Source of the DNA: Paragyromitra xinjiangensis
Lineage: Eukaryota; Ascomycota; Pezizomycetes; Pezizales; Discinaceae
Direction: 5' to 3'
Length of the DNA stretch: 64,000 bases
Assembly: GCA_038503065.1 (NCBI GenBank)
Contig: JBCAMK010000004.1
Span: 2,183,001 to 2,247,000 of the forward strand
Positions 54,689-64,000 of the stretch are shown piece after piece (the stretch's first letter is position 1; every line of letters begins with the position of its first letter). The notes beneath the pieces were generated by a model. The model saw nothing but the letters and a program-made list of their open reading frames with translations. It did no database searches and had not been told where the DNA came from. The position numbers were made by a program, and so were the translations under genes.

Positions 54689-56712
54689 TCAATCCTTATT
54701 ATCGATTGGCGGAACATAAATCCCCGGTCTCCTAGTGTACTTAACATGTAGCTCCGGTCTGTTCCAAAGCAAATAGTTCTCTGTATCCCGACTCCAGTCG
54801 AGATTATCATCCACGAGCTCCATGTCGAACACCCAGAGCATCTTGGACAAGATAGTGCGCATTTCCATTAATGCAAGACTAAAAGCAGTGTTAATAATGT
54901 GCGGGTTCGAAGGAAAGAGAGGGGTGGACGCACTTTCGCCCAATACAGCTTCGTGACCCGAGTAAAAATGGCTGGCTAGCCTCTTTAATATCTTTACATT
55001 CAGGGTCGAGCCATCGTTCCGGCAGGAATTCGTAAGGACGGTGGAAATTTCCTTCATGGTGTGTTGCTGCCCAGGACATTGTAGATACAACCACCTAAGC
55101 CGATACCCATCTTAGCATATTGTTGTTACAAGGAATTAAGGTTCATGAGGACTTACTCCTTTTGGAATATAATAGCCATCAACCATTTCACCGGGGCTAT
55201 ATCTTGGTGTACCGAAAGGTACCGGGGGGAATATTCTAAGTTCTTCCTCAATCACAGCCTTAAGATACGGTAATTTCTCAGTGGGCAGGCCCTTGATATC
55301 GTCGTAGTTCTGGAAGGACTCGCGGATTTCAGTTACGAGCTTTTTGTACACCCTGGGATTGCGGCAGAGGTAGTAGGTGATGCCTGATAGAGATGTTGCC
55401 GTTGTCTCTGAACCAGCAAGACTGAAGGTACCGTTACTATTAGCATTGGTTCTAATATTCGTGGGTGAAGCGCTTGTACATACACCATGACACTAGAGTG
55501 CGCCTGCATCTCGTCAATCGTGATATTCTGAGATTCTTTGTTCTCGAGGATCTTAGACATGAAGTCTTTTCTATCTGTCACTGTGTTCATACGTCTGTAG
55601 GATCTATGTTAGCAGGGTAGTTGCAATAGCGAATCCTCCATCTTCACAGAGGATCACTCGATTTTGGCGCATACGAACTTAATGATTTTATCCTTAGCAT
55701 ATTGCCAATGCCTCACTCTCGCAGCCATCGCCTTCTTAGGCACAATATACGGGATGAAGGCCTTGAGCCATGGGTAAGCAGCAATCTCCGAGATCCAAGC
55801 AAGGGCTTTAATAGCTTTCATAATCAACGCCGGCCAGAAATGCAATTCCACTATAAACAGTGTTAGCCCCTCCTCCTCCCTCCCATACCCATAAAGACAC
55901 AACAACAACTTACAAGTCTTCAAGCTCCCAAACGGCTCACCAAACGACAAATCCCCCACAATATCAAACGACGCAAAATTATACCACTGCGTCATATCCG
56001 CACTCTTCTCCGTCGCATGTGCATCAAGCTGCTTAACAAAACTATCAATATACCCATGAATAATATCTTCCTGCTCCAGCAGCGCCTTAGATGAGAACCC
56101 ATTGTTAAGCATTTTCCGCATCCGCGCGTGTTGCTCTGGATCACGTGATGTGGCAAGGTTTGGGTGGGTGCCGTCGTTGTACCAGTCAGTCTTTACGAAG
56201 GTTGGTCGGCCGGTTGTGTGTCCGTAAATGTCTTTCCATGATGAAGGGGAGGAGAAGGAAAGTGAGTTGGGTGCGATCCGGATTACGGTGCCGTACTTTT
56301 CGTGGAGGGCTGTGAGGGCTTGGGGGTATTTTCCGCTGACCCAGTGTTTGGAGTGCCATAGCTGCAGTTGGAGAATACTGTTAGTGACGTTCATTGGGTA
56401 TAGACGGGGGAGGGGAATGGATTTGAGGCTCTTTGGCCATGAGGCTAATGGAGTACGGAAGGGTAGGGACTAACTTTTGTAGCTGCGGCGATCTTGGGAC
56501 CGGGATACTTTGAAAGCGGGTGAAAATATATGTTGTAAATACTTCCGACTATCCAGTAGGCCACGTACTATAATAGGAATAGAGTTAGTCCCAATCCACA
56601 AGAGCCTAAAAGACTACTATCCGAGCAAACCTACGAGGGACAATGTTGCTGTTGCAAAGTAAAACGGTGTTAAATATTGCACCAAGTTCCCGAAACCCAG
56701 GACCTGCGCCAT
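54689..56712 (-). CDS. Cytochrome P450 monooxygenase
   Basis: Eight exons on the minus strand (56712..56635, 56567..56475, 56361..55914, 55850..55658, 55594..55484, 55421..55157, 55094..54934, 54878..54689) give 512 residues with all phases consistent. There is an N-terminal membrane anchor, then IYNIYFHPLSKYPGPK. The I-helix motif AGSETT lies at 310-315, ExxR at E367-R370, PERW at 421-424, and the heme loop FLLGSRSCIG with the iron ligand C446. The build resembles fungal secondary-metabolism P450s often labelled isotrichodermin C-15-hydroxylase-like. No other biosynthetic genes lie nearby, so the substrate is open. The intron at 55913..55851 leaves the frame open if retained, but splicing restores the family length. 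Confidence 0.92.
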
Positions 56713-59700
56713 GTTTGACGTGACTAAATTACCAGCAGACGGCCGGTATTCGCAAGGACTTGTGTTCCTGTATCTGTGTAGGACGAGAAAACAATAAAGG
56801 TAGTATAGAACCTCCGCAGAGAAGGTTACCTAGGACCAACTACTAGGATTGTTAAGTAAGAAAAGCCTCGAGGGGGAAGCTGAGCTCTTATTATATTTCC
56901 ATCCCAGCCCACCCATAGACGGCCCCTCGGGTCGAAAAGACAATTCAGAGATCGGGAGAAGCGGGGTATCATGTGCATGCGCAAGATACAGCTGTCTGCG
57001 TGTTGTCCCAGCCCACAGCTCAGGGTCTATAAGGAAATAATAATAATATTTAGTTAGTTGACATGGCTGCAGTGACCTGCATTCATCGAGGCTACTACCC
57101 AGTCATCCCTGTCCAATATCCCCGCTAAAATGCATGTACTGCATTATCGTGGTTTATTCAGTCGATTGCTTTTGGCTACTCTTCAAGACACCAACAATCG
57201 ATTGTCATGGTTTGTGGTGTTGAAGAGATACTTTACCGACCCGCTGAGATACCACCTGGATTAAACGAGAAGATAACCCCGCCTTTTTTCCAATCTTCTT
57301 TTGGTCTGGAGCTTCTGTCTCAGGATGACAATAAATCAAGTAGTCCTAATAAGGAGGTTCGCCGAGAATGGGACTTCTAGTTCTTTGTTTAGACCACGGA
57401 ATCCTCTAAACCCGGAACAGCTATCATCAGAGTTATATCTCTTTCAGTGGGAATCCTCCACTTATTCTAACACCCAGTATCATTAACCACAACCCCGTCT
57501 ACCGTGTATTCCCAGGCTATCGCGTTTACGCTCTCCCGAGACGGAAGAGTCTCTCCACCACCACGATACCCAAACTCTGCAAGACCGAGAAGGGAAAGAT
57601 TGTACTAGCGCTTTTTCCTTTTTCCATGCATTGAGCCCAGCCAGCTGGCTAGAGTAGATGTCACTTTACACAACGAATCCTGGTTGCCGGATACTAGGTT
57701 TAAAACCCGACCAACCATGTGAACATAATGCGGAGAGCAGAATAACACAGGGGTACTTCAGGTTACAAATACCATCCAAATGCCTGCCCGCTGTAACTCA
57801 TAACGGTTTAAGCTCAGTGAATACATTGGGATGTCAAGCCCTTAATACCCCAGAGCTAAGAATAGATTCGCGTCCCTCCTGTGATTCGTAAGCCGAGTCG
57901 GGGTTTTCGGAATATTATAAACCGTTGTTCTTAACTCCACAGACCTCGTTATCAGCTTCAGACGGGCGTTGAGGCTGCAGCATGAGGAGAGTTTTAGTCT
58001 ATCGCCATTTCGATCCCAAGTCGCCTAGCTGGATCCTATGCGGGGATAGCCGTACAAGGCTACGAAATAAGCAAGAAAAAAGGAGGGAAGAAAAGGAAAG
58101 AAAAGAATACATAAAATGGTAGAAAATGTTGAGTTCACATACCGTACTTCGATCCACATGCTACCACGCCAAACCTCGATCTCTCGTATCCCTTATCTAC
58201 TCACGCAATAAAGCCATCGCATGGTATTAAAAAAATGGCTCTCGCAATGGCTGGTGAAGTTCCACAAATCATCATGTTGGAAGGCGGCGCGGTAGGTAAA
58301 AGACACCGAGATCAAGAAAAAGGAACTATGGTAGCTAGAATAGGTACCTCAACCCCAAGGTGGCTCAACTGTGAACTTCCACCAAGACAGATTCATTTGT
58401 CGGGCTTGACGAGATCTGCGAAATAGTAGTTGATTTTGGATAACCCGATTGTGTGGATGTGCCAGAACGAGGGACAGTTGCCAGGGTTAACTTTGGACTT
58501 AAGGCAAGCAAATATTCAAATGATGTTTGCAAAACGGGCTGCTTGTGCATAAGATGCAAAACCGCACATTTCAACACAATTTTGCATTATATGCGGGTCT
58601 AGTCCAGTTCACAAACGTCAGCAACTAGCAAGTACTAAGATAGGATGAACCCGCCAAGCACATATGACGAAGGCCCACCAGTAACTAGGGATCCAACACC
58701 ACGTCTGCTGGTGCATTTGCTGCGAGGATAAATCCCCACTCATGCAGCCGCGGAAACCCACCGGGAATGGGATCCCGTGGTGGTTACAGCACGCATGGGA
58801 AAAAAAAGAGTGATAAACAAAACGTGCAAAAAGGAGTGACTCCTCGAGGGACACGATTATTCCTTAAATCAGTTCAAAATTGCCTCACTGCGGTAGAAAT
58901 ACCAAATAAGACTAGCAAGTACTCACGGGTAGGGAATTAATTCCGTAGTCCAAATCGCCGCATGTACCTAAGTGCGCTATCGCTGGGGACTGCCGACGTT
59001 AGCGTCTTAGACGGAGCAACAGCCGCCACTCCATGGTAGCCGCCGCAAGAACGCATAAAAGCGGTCTGTGTCCAGACCGCGATTACATTGGGGCGTTCAC
59101 AAAAACCATCGATTACAAAAGAGTTGACGATTGTCCCTGTATTGCTTTATTTTCCACAGGCCCGGGTCGAGGCTCGGCGGAGAAGCCTTTAGAGTGCCTC
59201 ACACGTGTACTTTGCACAGATTACGTGCATCTTTGCTTTGGTGCGCATGCTGGCTTCAGCTCTCCTGGTGCACTCTGAGTGGGCTAGGCTACCAGGACGA
59301 ACTCTTCCTAAAGCCATGGTGAATGGTGAGATACCGTCATCCCCTCAGGCTTGAACAGGAAACTCTGTAGTTGTTTGAGCATACAACATGCTTGAATCTC
59401 AAGAATGTATTGTTCAAGGCACAGGCAAGGAGCAGTAGGAGGTTAGAATAAAGTACGAGACAGATCAGGCGCACGGTCATAGCGGTCCGTGCGTCCCGAA
59501 TTTTTAGTCCCGAGATCGAGCGAAACTTCCTTCGGGATCAGGGGTGCTTCATAGGCCGTCACTCGGCCAAGAGTTCAACAGCAAGCTCTTTGAAGCTGTT
59601 TACCCTGTTAAACACATAGTCCACAGCCTATGGCAATATAAATTCATCTTTCCCTGAAAATTGTATGCTTCCGGAAATCTAAAATGCAGGCAGAACTAAC

Positions 59701-61194
59701 GAGGGATACAGCGCTTTTGGCGGCAGGATCAAGGTTGAAAACGTAGCAAAACGCATTAGTCCAAACTATCCGAGGAAGTAAAAGGGAAGGAAAGAGCACA
59801 TGCAACCTCATGGACGATTCTAATTTACTACACAACAACCGGGACACTGTTGGCCTAATGTTTGATTGTCCCACCGTTTTTTCTCACTGGTACTGTACCT
59901 CTCGATAGCATTTACAAAAATCGAATCCTCAGGAGCAAATACTAGCAAGCTCTAGTCTGAGTCGATTATCTTCGCCAGACTCGCTAGTTTCAGATGGGAG
60001 GTCTAAGCTTTGGGAACTAGTAAAGAGTTGACCTTTAGTGTTTCTCTATCTGGGGTTGAGGGCGCTGACCACATGACATCGGTACGCGTCTACTAAAAAA
60101 TTCCCTCGTTTGCCCTTTCAGTCACTCTAACGACGTTTGTCCGTCCATCATAGTCTGGAGTAGGCAGGAACTAAAAACTTCTTGAACACTCCCTTATCGG
60201 CTTTTACGGAACAGCCAATTACGATGATATCGTGGTAATTAGGAGTTTTAAGGCGTTTCCCGCTAGCAGAAAAGGACTGGCAGGAGATGGGCCCGTTATT
60301 GAGCCTGGGCTGGTTAAGGGTTCTAGTAAATGTATTGCTATAGGTATGGTATCATGCATCTTGGAAATAGTGGTGACGCGCAAGTGTAGGCATATTTGTG
60401 TTTAGATGATTCCGCGTTGATGATGGGGGAGTGAGAGAGCTTGACACCAACACCCTATTTAGGGTGAATGAACGCCGACTGCGAGACTAGGGGATAAATT
60501 GAAGTGCAATTAAGGAGTTGACGTGAAGTGCTCGATTGTAGGATGGTAGTTATGGTGAGGGGATATGATTGTGACTGGCGAGGCTCTACTCTTAAACCAG
60601 GCCCTAAACATGTTAAATCAGATGCGTTGTAATCTAATCCTGCGTTTCTTTGTTTCTTTGTTTCGGCATATCTAGTACGGGCGGTAAACTAAGAAACAAA
60701 CACGACGGTAAAAAAGTGGCGTAGTGGTTAACGCTTCGTCCTTCGCCCTATCGGCCTCTAGCAAGATTCTGGAGATAGGTTTGATTTTGCTGTTCAGATC
60801 CTCGTCAGTTTAGTTTCTTCTTCCTGCGCTTTGAACTGTGACTATGTAGCGGGCTGTTTGCCAGGAGGTACAGTACAGAGTAGGGAGTGTCCTATATTAA
60901 GAAACTATATCTCCAATCGCGATCCAAAATATTCACCGAGTGATGATCTGTGATTATATCCTCACTTTTACCAGCAGATGGCCGGCTCTTGGGGCATGGG
61001 ATCAACTTTTATTTCTCCTTCATCTCCAACAGAAGACCAATCGTAGAAAAAGTATCCAAGCTATCCTACAAGACCTGGATAGGATAGGAAGAAACCACGT
61101 CCCAGAAAAACCCAACCCAGATCCAACCACTACCAAACTATCCAAATATACAGAACCATACTATACAGAATATACACCCCTCCCACCTCCACCC
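56713..61194. other. 4.5-kb gene-poor region
   Basis: Frames of 60-98 codons occur on both strands (57301, 57658, 58235, 58618, 59033, 59644) without domain features. A Pol III A-box-like string sits at 60716. Frame 60940..61458 (+) is Pro/Arg/His-rich and antisense to bS16m, so it is not a gene. Confidence 0.45.
60715..60800 (+). other. tRNA-like A/B-box sequence (possible tRNA pseudogene or SINE head)
   Basis: GTGGCGTAGTGGTTAACGC reads like a tRNA A-box/D-arm. About 60 bases on, GGTTTGATTTT resembles a weak B box. No cloverleaf with a matching acceptor stem was found, so it is not a functional tRNA. It may be a tRNA-derived retroposon head or chance. Confidence 0.25.
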
Positions 61195-61738
61195 CTACAC
61201 CACCACCCTACTCTCCCCCTCTCCCACCCCACCCTCCACCACCACCACCCTCGGCTCCTTCGGCCTCGGCTCCTTCGGCCCCGCCTTCGGATTCTTCGCC
61301 TGAATCCTCGAAATCGGCCACTTCGGCTCCAACAACCCAAACTACACACAATCAGCACCACCCCACTCAACCCTCCACAGCAAACCTACCATCGAAAACA
61401 ACCTCCACACCGGATCCGTCGGCTGCGCACCCACACCGAGCCAGTATTTCGCGCGTGACGTATCAAGCTGTATATCCTTCACCGGCTTCCCGACCCCATC
61501 AGACGGGGATTTCGGAATAGGGTCGTAGGTTCCTGATCTGTCAGTGGGGGTGTAGAGAATGGGTAAAGGGGGGGTGCAAACCGATGACTTCGAGGGGTCT
61601 TGAGCCACGTGCTGTTCTAGTAGACGTTAGCTGAGTAGTGCAGGAGGGGGAGAAGACGGACCTTGCGTGGGCGACGACAATGTTATAGACGGGAGCGTGA
61701 CGGCGGCCGAAGCGTGCCAGACGCAGTTTGACGACCAT
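61195..61738 (-). CDS. MRPS16: Mitochondrial small-subunit ribosomal protein bS16m (MRPS16)
   Basis: Four exons on the minus strand, 61738..61662, 61616..61582 (35 bases), 61532..61390 and 61341..61195, give 133 residues. The start [26 protein letters not shown] and the block RPLEVIGTYDPIP are bacterial-type S16 marks. The acceptor AG at 61534..61533, not the one seven bases earlier, restores [30 protein letters not shown] is the second S16 block. The C-terminus is an added basic, Pro/Lys-rich tail with a repeated KEPRPKEPR, followed by a Val/Gly-rich end. The gene is divergent from eIF3d across 350 bases. Confidence 0.93.
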
Positions 61739-62088
61739 GTTGGACGGTGATGGGGTTGTTTGGTGGTGGCTTTCGTGGTGGAAAAGCTTCAATTCAGCTG
61801 TCTTGGCGGTGGGAATACCCCTAGAGATGGGATATGGGAAATGTATGGATCTACTGTGTTATATAGATATCTCTAGTGATATGGCATATTCAATGCAATT
61901 GAAGTATTTTCATCTAGATAACTATATCTCTTTTACACTATTTCGTTTTGTGACTCTGTTATTCCACCCCTCCATCTTCACTCCCACAAATCCCCCACAA
62001 CCCCACCAACCCGAGAAAAAAAAAAGAAAAAAGTTCACCACCGATAAACCCGCTGGATTGAAACCGTCATACAAAGGGTTAATCAATC
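61739..62088. promoter_or_regulatory. Divergent promoter of bS16m and eIF3d
   Basis: 350 bases between two divergent translation genes. It contains T-rich tracts and an A-run before the eIF3d ATG. No named site is evident. Confidence 0.5.
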
Positions 62089-63936
62089 ATGGGTCCGTTC
62101 CAAATCTCGTCTCTCATCGCCGCTCTTCCAGAAGCCCAGAATGGCGCCTGGGGCCCTCCGTCGAATGTCGACTCGTCGCTCAACGAGGTGCCGTATGCGC
62201 CGTACTCGAAGGGGGATAAGCTAGGCCGTATGGCAGATTGGACAAGCGATAGTGCGAAAGATGGGGGGAATCGTGGTGGGCGAGGAGGATATAATAGAAA
62301 CTATAGAGGTGGGATTTGATACGTCTCTACTCCTTGCACTCACTCTAACAATCGCAGACCAACAAGTCTATGGTGCTGGAACTTCAAGTCTCTTCTCCTA
62401 CCAACACGCTGAAGACGAAGCCTCCTTCTCGGTCGTCGACAACCAACGCACATCCACCAAGACCCGCGGGGGTTTCGGCCGCGGTGGCGGCACCATCTTC
62501 CGTGGCCGAGGCGGGCGTGGCGCCGCTGGGTCTAACACCCGCGGAGGCGGGCAAGGACAGCAGTCTGGAGGCCGTGGAGGATACGGTCAACGTGGGGGTC
62601 GTGGCCGTGATGATGGCCGCTTCGATTCACGTGGAGGTCGCGGAGGTCGGGGTCGTCGGTTCGGATGGAAGGACTACGATAAACCGCAGCGGAATCGGGA
62701 CGCTTCGGTTACGATTAAGCCTGATTGGAAGATGCTCGAGGAGATCGACTTTAATCGTCTTGCGAAGCTGAATCTCGAGACCGACGAAGGGGAGGATGTG
62801 GATAGCTATGGGTTCTTGTATTACTATGATCGACAGTACGATAAACCTGCTGGGACTAAGGCTGCTGAGAAGAAGCTGCTTGTTCAGGATAGACTGTTTT
62901 TCAACCCGACTACGACTGAAGACCCGGTTATCCAGCAGCTTGCTGAGAAGGATGAAGCTACGATCTTCGCGACTGACTCGGTTTTGTCTATGCTGATGTG
63001 TGCGCCGAGGTCTGTTTACCCATGGGATATTGTCATCGTCCGCGATGGGAATAAGCTCTATATCGATAAACGGGAGGGATCCCAGCTCGACTTTGTCTCC
63101 GTCAATGAGAATGCGGCAGATCCACCACTGGAGACCTCGGAGGGGAATAAAGACTCGATTAACGCCCCACAGGCACTTTCTATGGAGGCTACATTCATCA
63201 ACCAGAATTTCGCGATCCAGACAGTTAACGAAGAGAGTAAGTATGAATTCGACCATGAGAACCCGTTCTATAACACCGAGGAGGAGACGGAGCCGTTGGG
63301 GTCCAAGGCGTATAAGTACCGTCGGTTCGACCTGTCGCTCAACGACGAGGAACCGGTGTTCTTGATCGTGAGGACGGAGTTGGATGCCGTTATGAAGAGC
63401 CCGAGCGGCGAGGACCTCTTCTTGACTGTTAAGGCGTTGAATGAGTTCGATGATCGTGCGCAGGGAAGCGGTGGAGCGCTTAACTGGAAGGCGAAGCTGA
63501 GCAGTCAGAGAGGTGCCGTTGTTGCCACTGAGATGAAGAATAATTCCTGCAAGTTGGCCAGATGGACTGCGCAGAGTATTCTCGCGAAGGCAGATCTGAT
63601 GAAGCTTGGGTAATCCCTCAAATATATTCCCCTGACATTTACATTAGACTAACACTACACAGTTTCGTCTCCCGTGCCAACCCCAAAGACTCGAACCGCC
63701 ATGTCATCCTCGGTGTCGTCAGCTACAAACCCCGTGAATTCGCCAACCAGATGAATCTCAACCTCTCCAATGGATGGGGTATTGTGCGCACTATCGTCGA
63801 TATGTGTCTGCACATGCCTGAGGGCAAGTATGTGCTCGTCAAGGACCCCAATAAGCCGGTTCTTCGACTGTATGAGGTTCCACCGAACACATTTGAGGAG
63901 GAGCCGGAGGAGCCGAAGATTGCGGAGGAAGAGTAG
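62089..63936 (+). CDS. EIF3D: Translation initiation factor eIF3 subunit D
   Basis: eIF3d is the cap-binding-capable subunit of eIF3 at the edge of the complex. Three exons, 62089..62308, 62358..63609 and 63663..63936, give 581 residues. The N-terminus [32 protein letters not shown] is conserved. An RGG-rich segment (about residues 110-155) follows [20 protein letters not shown]. The core continues with [68 protein letters not shown] and [28 protein letters not shown]. The C-terminal tail is acidic ([13 protein letters not shown]). The last intron, 63610..63662, lies inside LMKLGFVSRANP and is in phase 2. Confidence 0.96.
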
Positions 63937-64000
63937 GGGAGGGAGGGAGTTGAATTCGTGTTCTGTTTGTAGCTGGAGAGTGTGCAGTGACCCAGAATTG

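Noticed and set aside
55851..55913. Open frame through the P450 segment read as extra coding sequence
   Set aside because: It has GT-AG ends and a branch-like CTAAC, and its removal gives the usual P450 spacing.
60940..61458. 172-codon plus-strand frame
   Set aside because: Pro/His/Arg-rich and antisense to bS16m exons; composition is a shadow of the Gly/Val/Lys coding strand.

Overview
The window is nuclear DNA from a filamentous ascomycete (Pezizomycotina). The genes carry many short introns of about 45 to 115 bases with GT-AG ends and CTRAC-like branch points. Single-copy eukaryotic housekeeping genes sit beside fungal families: AA11-type copper proteins, H-type lectins, GFA-domain proteins, F-box/ankyrin proteins and a cytochrome P450. 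The long, AT-rich, repeat-bearing gaps and the F-box/ankyrin genes would fit an early-diverging class such as Pezizomycetes or Orbiliomycetes, but that is only a weak inference.

Layout, left to right. SRP68 (3' part, +) converges with the DNA primase catalytic subunit PRI1 (-). After a gap come an F-box protein (-), an H-type lectin (+) and a 15-repeat F-box/ankyrin protein (+). A 2.9-kb gap holding an inverted-repeat element leads to a GPI-anchored AA11-like LPMO (+). From 15 to 16 kb there is a TIR element with a 5'-truncated retroposon nested in it. A divergent pair follows: proteasome beta-2 PUP1 (-) and splicing factor PRP11/SF3A2 (+). After a 5-kb desert come a six-exon GFA-domain gene (+) and MHR1/mL67 (-). 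A second desert contains a cryptic three-exon reading frame near 27.4 kb and a small secreted 4-Cys protein at 30.1 kb. Then come eIF2-gamma (-) and the U3 snoRNP protein MPP10 (+), and a second copy of the same retroposon at 36.4 kb. A TMEM42-like membrane protein (-) and the ubiquitin-like HUB1 (+) form another divergent pair. After a 3-kb gap follow a secreted apple/PAN-like protein (+), an 8-9-repeat F-box/ankyrin protein (+), a piggyBac-derived protein (-) with a 110-bp MITE just upstream, a short F-box/ankyrin protein (-), MTD1 (-), the GPI transamidase subunit GAB1/PIGU (+) and a cytochrome P450 (-). A 4.5-kb gap ends at mitoribosomal bS16m (-), which is divergent from eIF3d (+).

The housekeeping genes cover secretion (SRP68, GAB1), replication (PRI1), splicing (PRP11, HUB1), ribosome biogenesis and translation (MPP10, eIF2-gamma, eIF3d), mitochondrial ribosomes (MHR1/mL67, bS16m), proteolysis (PUP1) and one-carbon metabolism (MTD1). 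They form no operon-like unit. The accessory genes lie between them in repeat-bearing stretches. The most notable accessory items are an intact piggyBac-like ORF in which all three catalytic aspartates appear replaced, and two copies of one 5'-truncated retroposon with a (CTA)n tail and exact 14-bp target-site duplications.

Gene models were built by eye. Each junction was checked for reading-frame phase and against remembered family consensus, not by alignment software.
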